Source of the DNA: Subtercola boreus
GTDB taxonomy: Bacteria > Actinomycetota > Actinomycetes > Actinomycetales > Microbacteriaceae
Reading direction: 5' to 3'
NCBI RefSeq assembly: GCF_006716115.1
Contig: NZ_VFOO01000001.1
Span: forward strand, 3,410,001-3,474,000
Length of the DNA: 64,000 bases
A program made the position numbers and the translations under genes. Positions 16,262-25,479 of this stretch are shown in pieces; the first letter of the stretch is position 1, and each line of letters starts with the position of its first letter. The notes under the pieces were generated by a model that saw only the letters and a program-made list of their open reading frames with translations, did no database searches and was not told the origin of the DNA.

Positions 16262-17527
16262 GTGAACATCTCCGCACAGAGGGGCCGGCTCGCAGCAGCA
16301 GCCGTTCTCTCGATCACCGCCCTGGTGGCACTGTCCGCCTGTTCGTCAGGCTCGGATTCGACGTCGACGTCGACCGATGCCGCCGCAGCCGGCGGAACCT
16401 ACACCTTCTGGGATCCGTACCCCCAGTTCGATGAGACGGCCGACTGGTCGAAGCTGGTCGCGAAGTGCGGCACCGACGCCGGTGTCACGATCGAGCGCAC
16501 CGGGTACGACACCTCCGACCTCACGAGCAAGGCCCTCCTGGCCGGCCAGCAGGGCAGCTCGCCCGACATCCTGGTCGTCGACAACCCCGTGGTGTCGACT
16601 CTCGCCGACGCGGGCATCCTGACCACCACCGCAGATCTCGGACTCGACACGACGAACTTCGAGAAGAACATCCTCGCTGCCGGCCAGAGCAACGGTGACA
16701 CGTTCGGCGTTCCGATCGGGGCGAACACGCTGGCGCTGTACTACAACAAAGACATTCTCTCTGCGGCGGGCGTCGACATCGCGAGCGTCACCGACTGGAC
16801 GTCACTGAACGCCGCGCTCGCCAAGGTCACCGCCTCCGGCAAGCAGGGCATCACCTTCTCGGGCATCGGTACAGAAGAGGGCAGCTTCCAGTTCCTCCCC
16901 TGGTTCTGGGGAGCAGGGGCCGAACTGACCGACCTCAGCTCGAGCCAGGCCGTCGACGCGGCCACGCTCTGGACGGACTGGGTCAAGCAGGGTTACGCCC
17001 CCAACTCGGTGATCAACAACACCCAGACCACGAGCTGGCAGGAGTTCCTGACCGGCAACTTCGCCTTCTCTGAGAACGGCACCTGGCAGCTCGCCGGCGC
17101 CGACAAGTCGGGGCTCAACTACGGGGTCATCCCGATTCCGGCGAAGTCGGGCGGATCCGCTGCCGCACCGACCGGCGGCGAGTTCGTCTCCGCTCCCGTG
17201 CAGAGTGACACGGGCCGCTATGCGACGACGGAGAAGATCATCTCCTGCCTCACCAGCGACTCGAACCTGCTGACCACCGACACCACGCTGTCGTACGTCG
17301 CACCGATCGCCACCGTCCAGACGCAACAGGTCGCCGCGAACGCCGAACTGACCCCGTGGGTCGCCGCCGTCGCAGCCGCCCGCGGTCGTACGAGTGACAA
17401 TCTCGGCACGAAGTACCCCGTCATCTCGCAGGCCATGTGGGGCGGATTCCAGAACGCCCTCTCGGGGAGCCAGCCCCCGGCCGATGCGATGAAGGCGGCC
17501 CAGACCGCTGCTGCGGCAGCGCAGTAG
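16262..17527 (+). CDS. Sugar ABC transporter substrate-binding lipoprotein
   Basis: A 421-aa family-1 extracellular solute-binding protein. The signal peptide ends in lipobox LSAC with lipidated Cys27, followed by a Ser/Thr-rich spacer. Domain motifs include PDILVVDNPVVSTLADAG and FGVPIGANTLALYYNKDIL. GTG 16262 is preceded by GAGAGGA at the right distance. It is the first gene of an operon with two permeases, GH31 and GH127, so it should capture a plant-derived oligosaccharide outside the membrane. There is no ATPase gene in the operon; a shared MsiK-type ATPase is expected elsewhere. Confidence 0.93.
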   Translation: MNISAQRGRLAAAAVLSITALVALSACSSGSDSTSTSTDAAAAGGTYTFWDPYPQFDETADWSKLVAKCGTDAGVTIERTGYDTSDLTSKALLAGQQGSSPDILVVDNPVVSTLADAGILTTTADLGLDTTNFEKNILAAGQSNGDTFGVPIGANTLALYYNKDILSAAGVDIASVTDWTSLNAALAKVTASGKQGITFSGIGTEEGSFQFLPWFWGAGAELTDLSSSQAVDAATLWTDWVKQGYAPNSVINNTQTTSWQEFLTGNFAFSENGTWQLAGADKSGLNYGVIPIPAKSGGSAAAPTGGEFVSAPVQSDTGRYATTEKIISCLTSDSNLLTTDTTLSYVAPIATVQTQQVAANAELTPWVAAVAAARGRTSDNLGTKYPVISQAMWGGFQNALSGSQPPADAMKAAQTAAAAAQ

Positions 17528-17537
17528 GCAACCCATC

Positions 17538-18551
17538 GTGACTCTCACGCACAAGGCCGCCGCCTCACCCGTCAACACGGGTGGGGCGGCGGCGCCCGCC
17601 CGGGCCGGGCGCGGCGGTAGAGGAGATTCCGCCGGCGCCGGCAGCACCGGGCGCATCCGCTCCCGTCGCCCCCGGTCGACGCAGTGGGCGGCGTGGGCGT
17701 TCCTCGCGCCGGTCGTCGTCTACCTGGGGCTGTTCTACGCCCTCCCGCTCTACAAGAACATCGACCTGAGCATCCGGAACTACACGGTGCGGTCGTTCGT
17801 GCAGGGCAACGCGCCCTTCGTAGGGTTCGAGAACTACCTGAAGGTCTTCGCCGACCCGACGTTCGGGCCCGCGATCTTCCACACCGGGTTCTTCGTGCTG
17901 GTCTCGATCCTCCTGCAGTTCAGTCTCGGCATGGCGTTGGCCGTGTTCTTCTTCAACCGCTTCCGGTTGTCGTCGACGCTCCGGGCGCTGTTCCTGGTGC
18001 CGTGGCTGTTGCCGCTCATCGTGTCGGCGTCGACCTGGTCATGGATGCTCAACTCTGACTCCGGCATCGTCAACTCGTTCCTCGAATCGTTCGGCATCGG
18101 CAGCATCAACTGGCTGACCTCGCCGCAGTGGGCCCTGGTCTCGGTGACGATCGCCAACATCTGGATCGGCATTCCTTTCAATCTCGTCATTCTCTACAGC
18201 GGCCTGCAGAACATCTCGGCCGACCTGTACGAGGCGGCCTCACTCGATGGGGCGAATGCGTGGCAGAAGTTCTGGCGCATCACGTTTCCGCTCCTCCGCC
18301 CGGTCTCGGCCATCACCATCCTGCTCGGCCTCGTCTACACCCTGAAGGTGTTCGACATCATCTGGATCATGACCAAGGGCGGGCCGGCGAGTTCCTCGAC
18401 CACCCTCTCGACCTGGTCGTACCAACTCGGCTTCGGCTCGACCCTGCCCCGCTTCGGCCCCGCCGCCGCGGTCGGCAACATCCTGATCGTCGTCGCCCTC
18501 ATCTTCGGGCTCATCTACATCTACCTGCAGCGAAGGGAGGCCAGGCGATGA
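17538..18551 (+). CDS. Sugar ABC transporter permease, MalF type
   Basis: A 337-aa integral membrane protein with about six helices. A long Gly/Arg/Ala-rich cytoplasmic N-terminus is followed by WAFLAPVVVYLGLFYALPL. The EAA loop that contacts the ATPase is EAASLDGANAWQKFWRI. GTG 17538 lies 10 bp after the binding-protein stop; no strong SD is visible. It overlaps the next permease by ATGA. It forms the heterodimeric channel with the following gene. Confidence 0.94.
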   Translation: MTLTHKAAASPVNTGGAAAPARAGRGGRGDSAGAGSTGRIRSRRPRSTQWAAWAFLAPVVVYLGLFYALPLYKNIDLSIRNYTVRSFVQGNAPFVGFENYLKVFADPTFGPAIFHTGFFVLVSILLQFSLGMALAVFFFNRFRLSSTLRALFLVPWLLPLIVSASTWSWMLNSDSGIVNSFLESFGIGSINWLTSPQWALVSVTIANIWIGIPFNLVILYSGLQNISADLYEAASLDGANAWQKFWRITFPLLRPVSAITILLGLVYTLKVFDIIWIMTKGGPASSSTTLSTWSYQLGFGSTLPRFGPAAAVGNILIVVALIFGLIYIYLQRREARR

Positions 18552-19438
18552 CCGCTGTGGCCACACCGCGAAGCTCTGTCGCCCCGCGCACAGCCGCCGA
18601 GGACCGACCGGCCCCCCGGCGCCGGAAGCGCCCCACCTGGTACTTCACGCTCATCGGCGTCGTGCTCACAGCGCTCATGCTCTTCCCGATCTACTGGATG
18701 ATCAACGTCTCCCTGACGAAGACCGCCGACATGCGGAAGAGCCCGCCCAACTGGTTCCCCTTCGACCCGACCTTCTCGGGCTACCAGGCCGTGCTCTCGC
18801 AGCAGCTGCCCTACCTCGGCACCAGTCTCGTCATCGGCCTCGGAACGGTCGTGCTCACGCTCGTGCTGGCGGCCCCGGCCGGCTACGCGCTGGCGAAGCT
18901 CCGTCCGCGCGGCGGTGGAGCGGTCAGCTTCGTCTTCCTGATCGCGCAGATGATCCCCGGCATCATCATGGCAATGGGGTTCTATGCGATCTACCTGAAC
19001 CTCGGCATCCTGAACTCGATTCCCGGGCTGATCCTGGCCGACTCGACGATCGCGGTTCCGTTCGGGGTGCTGCTGTTCACGGCGTTCATGTCGGCGATCC
19101 CCGATGAGCTGATGTCGGCTGCGAAGATCGACGGCGCATCGTACTGGCGCACGTTCCGCTCGGTGGTGCTGCCGATCAGCCGCAACTCTGTCGTGACGGT
19201 GTCGCTGTTCGCGTTCCTCTGGGCCTGGTCGGACTTCATCTTCGCGTCCACGCTCGACGGGGGCGGCAAGATCCAGCCGATCACGCTCGGCATCTACAAG
19301 TACATCGGCAACAACAACCAGGAGTGGAACTCGATCATGGCCACAGCCGTGGTCGCGTCGATCCCTGCGGCCGTGCTGCTCATCGTCGCCCAGCGCTACG
19401 TCGCCGCCGGCGTGACAGCAGGGGCGGTCAAGGACTGA
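18548..19438 (+). CDS. Sugar ABC transporter permease, MalG type
   Basis: A 296-aa protein with six predicted helices, the first at YFTLIGVVLTALMLFPIYW. The EAA loop is SAAKIDGASYWRTFRSVVLP. It partners the MalF-type permease, whose stop it overlaps. Its own stop overlaps the GH31 start (TGATG), so uptake and hydrolysis are translationally coupled. Confidence 0.94.
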   Translation: MTAVATPRSSVAPRTAAEDRPAPRRRKRPTWYFTLIGVVLTALMLFPIYWMINVSLTKTADMRKSPPNWFPFDPTFSGYQAVLSQQLPYLGTSLVIGLGTVVLTLVLAAPAGYALAKLRPRGGGAVSFVFLIAQMIPGIIMAMGFYAIYLNLGILNSIPGLILADSTIAVPFGVLLFTAFMSAIPDELMSAAKIDGASYWRTFRSVVLPISRNSVVTVSLFAFLWAWSDFIFASTLDGGGKIQPITLGIYKYIGNNNQEWNSIMATAVVASIPAAVLLIVAQRYVAAGVTAGAVKD

Positions 19439-21447
19439 TGGTCAGGTTCCTGAATCTCGGCCGCGCCCTCGAAGTGCGTCACCGGCACGAGGTGCTCCTC
19501 ATCGAGGCGTGGGGTGCAGACAGCGCCCGCGTGCGAGCGGCCCTCTACCGCCTGCCGGGCGAAAGTGCAGGGGCGCTGGCCGAGGTGGCTCCGGATGTCT
19601 CGCCCGCCGTCACCATCACCACGGCCCCCACTCGCGCCACCCTCGTCAACGGCGCCCTCACCGTCACGGTCGCCTTCGATGAGGCCGAACCCTACCCCGA
19701 GCCGCACCTCACCTTCTCCGACACCGCCACCGGCCGGGAACTGCTCGCCGAGAGCCGCGAACACTTCTGGATGCCCGGGGCACGCGTCTTCCTCGGCAAC
19801 AACTCGGGCGCCGCAGAGGTGCACCAGCAGTTCCGCGCCTACGACGACGAGAAACTCTTCGGACTCGGCCAGCGCACCCACGGCCGCCTCGACATCAAGG
19901 GGCTCTCGCTCGACCTCGTGCAACGGAATGCTGAGGTGAACATCCCGTTCGTGCTCTCCTCCCGCGGTTATGCCCTGCTCTGGAACGTGCCCGCGGTCGG
20001 TCGCGTCGACTTCGCTTCCAACGCGACGCGCTGGCAGGCCGGCCAGGCCCGGGAGATCGACTACTGGATCACCGCCGCCCCGACCCCCGCCGACCAGCTC
20101 GCGCGCTACGCCGACGCGACCGGCCACTCGCCCGACCTCCCCGAGTGGGCGAGCGGGTTCTGGCAGTCCAAGCTCCGCTACCGCACTCAGAGCGAGCTGC
20201 TGGGCGTCGCCCGCGAACACACGAGCCGCGGCCTTCCGCTCTCGGTGATCGTCGCCGACTTCTTCCACTGGTCGGCGATGGGCGACTACCGCTTCGACGA
20301 GAACGAGTGGCCCGACGTGCCCAGCATGGTCGCCGAGCTCCGCTCGCTCGGCGTCGAGCTCATGGTCTCCATCTGGCCGACCATCTCCCCGCTCTCCGAG
20401 AACTTCGCCGACTACCGCGATCAAGGCCTGCTCGTCGGCGCCGACCAGGGGGTCGAGTTCCTGCAGACCATCCAGGACAAGGGCATGCAGACCCCGATGC
20501 CCGTCGGCTTCTACGATCCGACCAATCCCGAGACCCGCGACTACGTCTGGGGCCTGGTGGCGAAGAACTACCTCGCCCACGGCATCCGGGTCTTCTGGCT
20601 CGACGCCTCGGAACCCGAACTGAACCCCGCGCACCCGGCGAACATGCGCCTCTATGCCGGTCCCGGGGCGGAGGTCGCCAACATCTACCCGCGGGACAAC
20701 GCCCGGCTCTTCGCCGAGGGGATGGCGGCCGCCGGCGAGCAGCCGACCGTGCTGCTCTGCCGTTCCGCGTGGGCAGGATCCCAGAAGTACGGTGCCGCCG
20801 TCTGGTCGGGCGACATCCCGGCCACCTGGCTCTCGCTGGCACAGCAGGTGCGGGCGGGCCTTGCCATCGCGGTCTCGGGCATCCCGTGGTGGACCACCGA
20901 CATCGGCGGATTCCACGGCGGCGACGCCTCCGACCCCGCATACCGGGAGCTGGTCATCCGGTGGTTCCAGTACGGAGTGTTCTGCCCGCTGTTCCGGCTG
21001 CACGGCGACCGCGAACCACGCACGCCGACGGGTCACGAGATGACCGGCGGCCCCAACGAGCTCTGGTCGTTCGGCGAGGATGCGTTGCCGATCCTCACGG
21101 GCGTGCTGGAGTTGCGTGAACGGCTCCGCCCGTACATCCACGACCAGATGCGGCTCGCCGCCGAAACGGGGCTGCCCCCGATGCGGCCGCTGTTCGTCGA
21201 CTACCCGTCCGATCGGGCGGCGTGGATGATCGAGGACCAGTTCCTCTTCGGCCCCGACATCCTCGTCGCCCCCGTCACCGAAGCAGGCCAGCGTTCCCGC
21301 CCGGTCTACCTGCCGGGAACCGGGCGCTGGATCGATGCCAACTCGGGTGCGGTCTTCGCTGGCGGCCAGACGGTTGTCGTCGATGCGCCCCTCGAACACA
21401 TTCCCGTTTTCCTCCGAGAAGAAGCACAGGTGTCCCTTGTCCCATGA
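19438..21447 (+). CDS. Glycoside hydrolase family 31, probable alpha-xylosidase
   Basis: A 669-aa cytoplasmic enzyme with no signal peptide. An N-terminal beta-sandwich carries FGLGQRTHGRLD, a (beta/alpha)8 barrel runs from about 235 to 560, and C-terminal beta domains follow. The catalytic nucleophile is probably Asp389 in VFWLDASEPE and the acid Asp459 in WSGDIPATW. The WLDASEPE form resembles bacterial alpha-xylosidases more than alpha-glucosidases, but specificity is an inference. The context (ABC importer, GH127) fits intracellular trimming of xylo- or arabino-oligosaccharides. Confidence 0.88.
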   Translation: MVRFLNLGRALEVRHRHEVLLIEAWGADSARVRAALYRLPGESAGALAEVAPDVSPAVTITTAPTRATLVNGALTVTVAFDEAEPYPEPHLTFSDTATGRELLAESREHFWMPGARVFLGNNSGAAEVHQQFRAYDDEKLFGLGQRTHGRLDIKGLSLDLVQRNAEVNIPFVLSSRGYALLWNVPAVGRVDFASNATRWQAGQAREIDYWITAAPTPADQLARYADATGHSPDLPEWASGFWQSKLRYRTQSELLGVAREHTSRGLPLSVIVADFFHWSAMGDYRFDENEWPDVPSMVAELRSLGVELMVSIWPTISPLSENFADYRDQGLLVGADQGVEFLQTIQDKGMQTPMPVGFYDPTNPETRDYVWGLVAKNYLAHGIRVFWLDASEPELNPAHPANMRLYAGPGAEVANIYPRDNARLFAEGMAAAGEQPTVLLCRSAWAGSQKYGAAVWSGDIPATWLSLAQQVRAGLAIAVSGIPWWTTDIGGFHGGDASDPAYRELVIRWFQYGVFCPLFRLHGDREPRTPTGHEMTGGPNELWSFGEDALPILTGVLELRERLRPYIHDQMRLAAETGLPPMRPLFVDYPSDRAAWMIEDQFLFGPDILVAPVTEAGQRSRPVYLPGTGRWIDANSGAVFAGGQTVVVDAPLEHIPVFLREEAQVSLVP

Positions 21448-23431
21448 TGTCGCGGTCACCGTGCCCGCCCCGACAGCCGTCGCGTCGGCGACGGCCCTGC
21501 GCGGTGGACCCGTCGCGCCTTCCCGCTCCCGCCTCCGCCCGCTCGGCCCCGACGAGATCAGCATCGACGGCGGATTCTGGGGCGAGCGCCAGGCCTTGAA
21601 CGCCGACGTCATCCTCGCCCACTGCGAGACCTGGATGGAACGCATCGGCTGGAGCGCCAACTTCGACCGCGTCGTCGACGGCACCGTCGGGCGAGCCCAT
21701 TCCGGTATCGAATTCGTCGACTCGGAGATCTACAAGCTGCTCGAAGCGATGGCCTGGGAGCTGGCCCGTCGCCCATCGCCGGCTCTGGATGCCCGCTACC
21801 GCGCCCTCGTCGCGCGGGTCGCTGCGGCGCAGGAGCCCGACGGCTACCTCCACACCAGCTTCGGGCATCCCGGGCAGCCCGCCCGCTACTCGAACCTCGA
21901 GTGGGGCCACGAACTCTACTGCTTCGGCCACCTGTTCCAGGCGGCCGTCGCCCGGCTTCGAGGCGGACACGACGACGAACTCGTCGACGTCGCACGGCGG
22001 CTCGCCGACCACGTGTACCGCGAATTCGGCCCCGACGGGCGCTCGGCGATCTGCGGGCATCCGGAGATCGAGGTCGCGCTCGCCGAACTCTCGCGAGCGC
22101 TCGACGAGCCGCGCTACCTCGAACTCGCCCGCCTCTTCATCGAGCGCCGCGGCAACGGCCTGCTCGCCACCACCGTCCTGTTCGGGCACGAATACTTCCA
22201 GGACGACGTGCCCGTGCGCGATGCGACGGTGCTGCGCGGCCACGCCGTGCGCGCCCTCTACCTCGCGAGTGGGGCACTAGACGTCGCCACCGAGACGGGC
22301 GACCGTGCCCTCGCCGACGCCGTCGCGCTGCAGTGGAGGAACACCGTCTCGCGGCGCACGTACATCACGGGAGGCATGGGATCCCATCACCAGGACGAGG
22401 CGTTCGGCGACGACTACGAACTGCCCGCCGACCGGGCCTACTCGGAGACCTGCGCCGGCATCGGATCGGTCATGCTCAGCTGGCGACTGCTCCTCGAAAC
22501 CGGGGACACGGCCTATGCCGACCTGATCGAGCGCACCCTGCTCAACAATGTTCTCGCCTCCCCGCGCGAAGACGGCCGCGCCTTCTTCTACACCAACCCC
22601 CTGCAGCAGCGCACCGCCGGCGCCTCGCCCCCCGAAGACGTCCTCAGCGAGCGGGCCGAGGCGAGCCTCCGCGCACCCTGGTTCGAGGTCTCGTGCTGCC
22701 CCACGAACGTGGCGCGCACCCTCGCGAGCGTGGCGCTGTACTTCGCGACCGCCGACGCCATCGGGGTGCAGCTGCACCAGTACGGGGACGCGAGCATCCG
22801 AACGACCCTCCCCGACGGGCGCGTGCTCGCCCTGCAGGTGCGCACCGGCTACCCCTTCGCCGGCGACGTCTCGGTGACCGTGCTCGAGCCTGTCACGGCA
22901 GCCATCACTCTGCGCGTCCCGGCCTGGGCCCAGGATGCCGCGACCCTGACGGTCGCGGGTGCCACCACACGCACCGCCGGCGGCTCGGTCGTCGTCGCAC
23001 GCACCTTCGCGGCCGGTGAGGTGTTCACCCTCCACCTCCCGATGGAGCCCCGGATCGTGCATCCGCACCCCCGCATCGACGCCGTGCGCGGAACCGTCGC
23101 CGTCGAACGCGGACCCCTGGTGCTGGCCCTCGAGTCGCCCGACCTGCCCGACCTGTCCGCCGGGACCTCCGGCGGCCCGGCGAGCACCGAGCACGCCGAA
23201 CTCGACCTCACTCGGCCCCTCCGCTCGACCCCGACCGGTGCGACTGCCTCCATCGCCCTCCGCGCCGACGAGGATGCCGACGCGCGGCCCTGGCCGTACG
23301 CCGCCGCGGCCGCCGCCGGCTCTCCCGCTCCGGATCGGGCGGCCGAGGTAGCCCTCACCCCCTACTTCGCGTGGGCGAATCGCGGCCCGTCCACCATGCG
23401 CGTCTGGCTCCCCGTCGCCCCGACCACCTGA
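21437..23431 (+). CDS. Glycoside hydrolase family 127 (beta-L-arabinofuranosidase-like)
   Basis: About 664 aa with an (alpha/alpha)6 barrel followed by beta-sandwiches. The zinc/catalytic set of GH127 is complete: Glu and Cys in YSETCAGIGS, and the Cys pair in FEVSCCPTNVART, where the first or second Cys acts as nucleophile in HypBA1-type enzymes. The start is uncertain: TTG 21437 overlaps the GH31 end, GTG 21461 is the alternative, and family similarity begins near RLRPLGPDEISIDGGFW. It would release L-arabinofuranose from imported oligosaccharides and is the last gene of the LacI-linked operon. Confidence 0.9.
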   Translation: MSHDVAVTVPAPTAVASATALRGGPVAPSRSRLRPLGPDEISIDGGFWGERQALNADVILAHCETWMERIGWSANFDRVVDGTVGRAHSGIEFVDSEIYKLLEAMAWELARRPSPALDARYRALVARVAAAQEPDGYLHTSFGHPGQPARYSNLEWGHELYCFGHLFQAAVARLRGGHDDELVDVARRLADHVYREFGPDGRSAICGHPEIEVALAELSRALDEPRYLELARLFIERRGNGLLATTVLFGHEYFQDDVPVRDATVLRGHAVRALYLASGALDVATETGDRALADAVALQWRNTVSRRTYITGGMGSHHQDEAFGDDYELPADRAYSETCAGIGSVMLSWRLLLETGDTAYADLIERTLLNNVLASPREDGRAFFYTNPLQQRTAGASPPEDVLSERAEASLRAPWFEVSCCPTNVARTLASVALYFATADAIGVQLHQYGDASIRTTLPDGRVLALQVRTGYPFAGDVSVTVLEPVTAAITLRVPAWAQDAATLTVAGATTRTAGGSVVVARTFAAGEVFTLHLPMEPRIVHPHPRIDAVRGTVAVERGPLVLALESPDLPDLSAGTSGGPASTEHAELDLTRPLRSTPTGATASIALRADEDADARPWPYAAAAAAGSPAPDRAAEVALTPYFAWANRGPSTMRVWLPVAPTT

Positions 23432-23440
23432 ACTGCGCCG

Positions 23441-24109
23441 TCAGGCCTTCCGGTACATGCTGAAATCGCAGGTGTGGATGGCCGCGGCATCCATGACGGT
23501 GCGCAGGTTGTAGGCGGCGCAGTCCGCGAAGGTGCCGATGCTCGGGCGGCGGGTCGATCGTTCGAGAACGCCCTTCGATTCGCCATTCGATCCGATGCCG
23601 GCTCGGTGCACCATCCATTCGATGTCGGGTGCCTCGTCTGTCAGGTACTCCATCACGGCTTCGTTGTCCCGGTGTTGGCCGTCGTATCCGCGAGCGATGG
23701 TCTTCCTGATCGCCCAGAGAGCCGGTGACAGTGGCCGGCCCGGGGCTTTGCTCAGCCCACCCGCCTGATAGAGGAAGCGCTTCACGCCGTTCCTGCGCAT
23801 CGCGGGCACCAGGCGCTGCACGAATTCGGTGTTGACCTTGCGTTCTCTCTGCATCTCGACGTCGCCGAGCATCGACACCACAACATCGGTGCCGCCAACG
23901 AGGTCGTCGAGGTCGACGCCACTGTTCGCGTCGCTCACCGATCCCTTGCGTACGTCGAGATTCGGATGCTCGGAGCTGAGCTTGGAAGGAGTGCGGGCGA
24001 GCGCCCGCACCCTGTGCCCGGCCTGCAGGGCGAGCGAGGTGAAGTGCTGGCCGGTCTGCCCGGTGGCGCCGAAAACAAGGAAGGTCTTCGGCTCTATGGA
24101 GGAAGTCAT
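23441..24109 (-). CDS. NAD(P)-binding NmrA/atypical SDR protein
   Basis: A 222-aa protein with the atypical-SDR cofactor loop VFGATGQTGQH at 12-22. It has no YxxxK catalytic pair in the standard place, as in NmrA-like sensors and NAD(P)H-binding quinone or flavin reductases. The segment RNGVKRFLYQAGGLSK is typical of the family. It is divergent from a TetR regulator with clustered TAGAC boxes between them, so it is probably TetR-repressed and responds to a redox-active or toxic compound. Confidence 0.85.
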   Translation of the reverse strand: MTSSIEPKTFLVFGATGQTGQHFTSLALQAGHRVRALARTPSKLSSEHPNLDVRKGSVSDANSGVDLDDLVGGTDVVVSMLGDVEMQRERKVNTEFVQRLVPAMRRNGVKRFLYQAGGLSKAPGRPLSPALWAIRKTIARGYDGQHRDNEAVMEYLTDEAPDIEWMVHRAGIGSNGESKGVLERSTRRPSIGTFADCAAYNLRTVMDAAAIHTCDFSMYRKA

Positions 24110-24113
24110 ATCG

Positions 24114-24164
24114 CTAGACTAGGCAGTGTCTAGTAAATAGTCAATGTCTAGTCCTGGGGTAGAC
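24114..24164. promoter_or_regulatory. Candidate TetR operator cluster
   Basis: Four half-sites occur in 51 bp: CTAGAC at 24114, GTCTAG at 24128 and 24146, and TAGAC at 24160. The first and second form an inverted pair with 8 bp between. They fill the divergent promoter of the NmrA-like and TetR genes. Inferred operator. Confidence 0.55.
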
Positions 24165-24171
24165 TGAGGCC

Positions 24172-24810
24172 ATGACGTCGCGGCCCTTCCATCACGGAAA
24201 CCTGCGCGCCGTGCTGCTCGAGCAGGCCGAAAAGGTACTGCGCGAGAGCGGAGTCGACGGCCTCTCGCTGCGGGAGCTCGCCCGCCAGGCCGGCGTGAGC
24301 CACGGCGCTCCTCGCAGCCACTTCATCGACAAGCAAGCCCTGCTCGACGCCCTCGCCGAGCAGGGCTTCAACCGGCTGACCGAGCAGGTCGCCGTGGCGA
24401 TCGCGACCCCGGGCGCGTTCGAGGAGCGTTTCCGCCGCGTCGGCCGTGCCTACGTCGACTTCGGCGTCGACGATGCAGCCCTCATGGAGCTCATGTTCGC
24501 GGCGAAGACGAACCACCCCACCCCGGCGCTCGAGGCCGCGGCCGCGCACCTCTTCGACACCCTCAATGGTGCGATGCCAGCCGGCCCTGCCGAGCCTGGC
24601 GCGCCTGCCGTCCCCGGCGACTCGCCCTCAGAGCTCCGCACCCGCTTCAAGCTCCTCTTTGCCGCAACCATGCAGGGCACTGCCACCCTCATCACCTCCA
24701 GCCGCATCACCCGCGCCCAGGGCGACACCGTCATCGCCGACGCGGCCGCCGCCCTTCTCTCCTCAGATCTCGGCACCAGCATCCTGCACCCCTCCAGCCG
24801 CCCCCGCTGA
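24172..24810 (+). CDS. TetR/AcrR-family regulator
   Basis: A 212-aa protein with an N-terminal HTH (about 10-55) containing GVDGLSLRELARQAGVSHGA and HFIDKQALLDALAEQGF. The GAPRSHF form and the C-terminal domain resemble the WHG-type TetR group. The sensor domain has a Pro/Ala-rich insertion (GAMPAGPAEPGAPAVPGD). It probably represses itself and the divergent NmrA-like gene through the TAGAC boxes. The ligand is unknown. Confidence 0.9.
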   Translation: MTSRPFHHGNLRAVLLEQAEKVLRESGVDGLSLRELARQAGVSHGAPRSHFIDKQALLDALAEQGFNRLTEQVAVAIATPGAFEERFRRVGRAYVDFGVDDAALMELMFAAKTNHPTPALEAAAAHLFDTLNGAMPAGPAEPGAPAVPGDSPSELRTRFKLLFAATMQGTATLITSSRITRAQGDTVIADAAAALLSSDLGTSILHPSSRPR

Positions 24811-24820
24811 GCGGCTCTCT

Positions 24821-24857
24821 GCCGAGGGCGGCGATCTTTGCGCCCACCGCCTTCGGC
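24821..24857. terminator. Candidate terminator between TetR and PIN genes
   Basis: GCCGAGGGCG and CGCCTTCGGC pair over 10 bp with one mismatch around a 17-nt loop, between convergent genes. No T-run is present; assigned by position. Confidence 0.4.
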
Positions 24858-24865
24858 GCGCGTCT

Positions 24866-25450
24866 TCACGCTTGCGCGCCAAGTGGCTCACAGCGGTGTT
24901 CTCGAACGCGGTCGGCGAAGTCAGGGCAGCCCGCTCGCCGAAGGGCTTCCTCCAGCCCCTTCGTCGCCCGCCCTTCTCTCTCGCATGCCTGCCAGTACGA
25001 CCCCTGCTCGCGGATCACACCACGGACGGCAGCAGAATTTCCGTCATCGACGAGGCAGAGAAACGCGTCGGCGGAGTAAACGTCGTACGGCAGGAGCTTT
25101 GCCTCACCGAAGTCGCGGACATTGTCGGTGACGAGGATGTCGGAGCGTGCGTGTGTCGCCGCGGCGTTCACGTGCTGATCGTGCTCATCGCTTCCGACGA
25201 AGTCGACATCCCCGGGGAAGTCCTCGATGATCTCGTCGAGAACCGCCCGGATCTTGCGGTCGATCTCCGAGATCACGCCGCCGTCAGCCCGCGGATGTTG
25301 CCTGCGTGCCACACGAATGGTTTCGGCGAGCACGTCGAGCGAGGTGTGCAACTGGAACATGTCGCCAGTGCGCAATCGGCACAGCAGGATCCAATCGCGC
25401 ACCGTGCGACTGGCCAGCACGTTGGAGTCGAGGAAGACGCGATGAGGCAC
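24866..25450 (-). CDS. PIN-domain toxin (VapC-like RNase)
   Basis: A 194-aa protein with the PIN acidic residues in order: Asp in VFLDSNVLAS, Glu in DVLAETIRVA, Asp in DILVTDNVRDF and a downstream acidic position. PIN proteins are Mg-dependent RNases, most often toxins. It is longer than classic VapC (about 130 aa) and starts with GTG 25450. It follows a DNA-binding antitoxin-like gene by 29 bp on the same strand, the usual antitoxin-first order. Confidence 0.85.
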   Translation of the reverse strand: MPHRVFLDSNVLASRTVRDWILLCRLRTGDMFQLHTSLDVLAETIRVARRQHPRADGGVISEIDRKIRAVLDEIIEDFPGDVDFVGSDEHDQHVNAAATHARSDILVTDNVRDFGEAKLLPYDVYSADAFLCLVDDGNSAAVRGVIREQGSYWQACEREGRATKGLEEALRRAGCPDFADRVREHRCEPLGAQA

Positions 25451-25479
25451 CCGTGAAGACTACTGGGCAAACATGAGTT

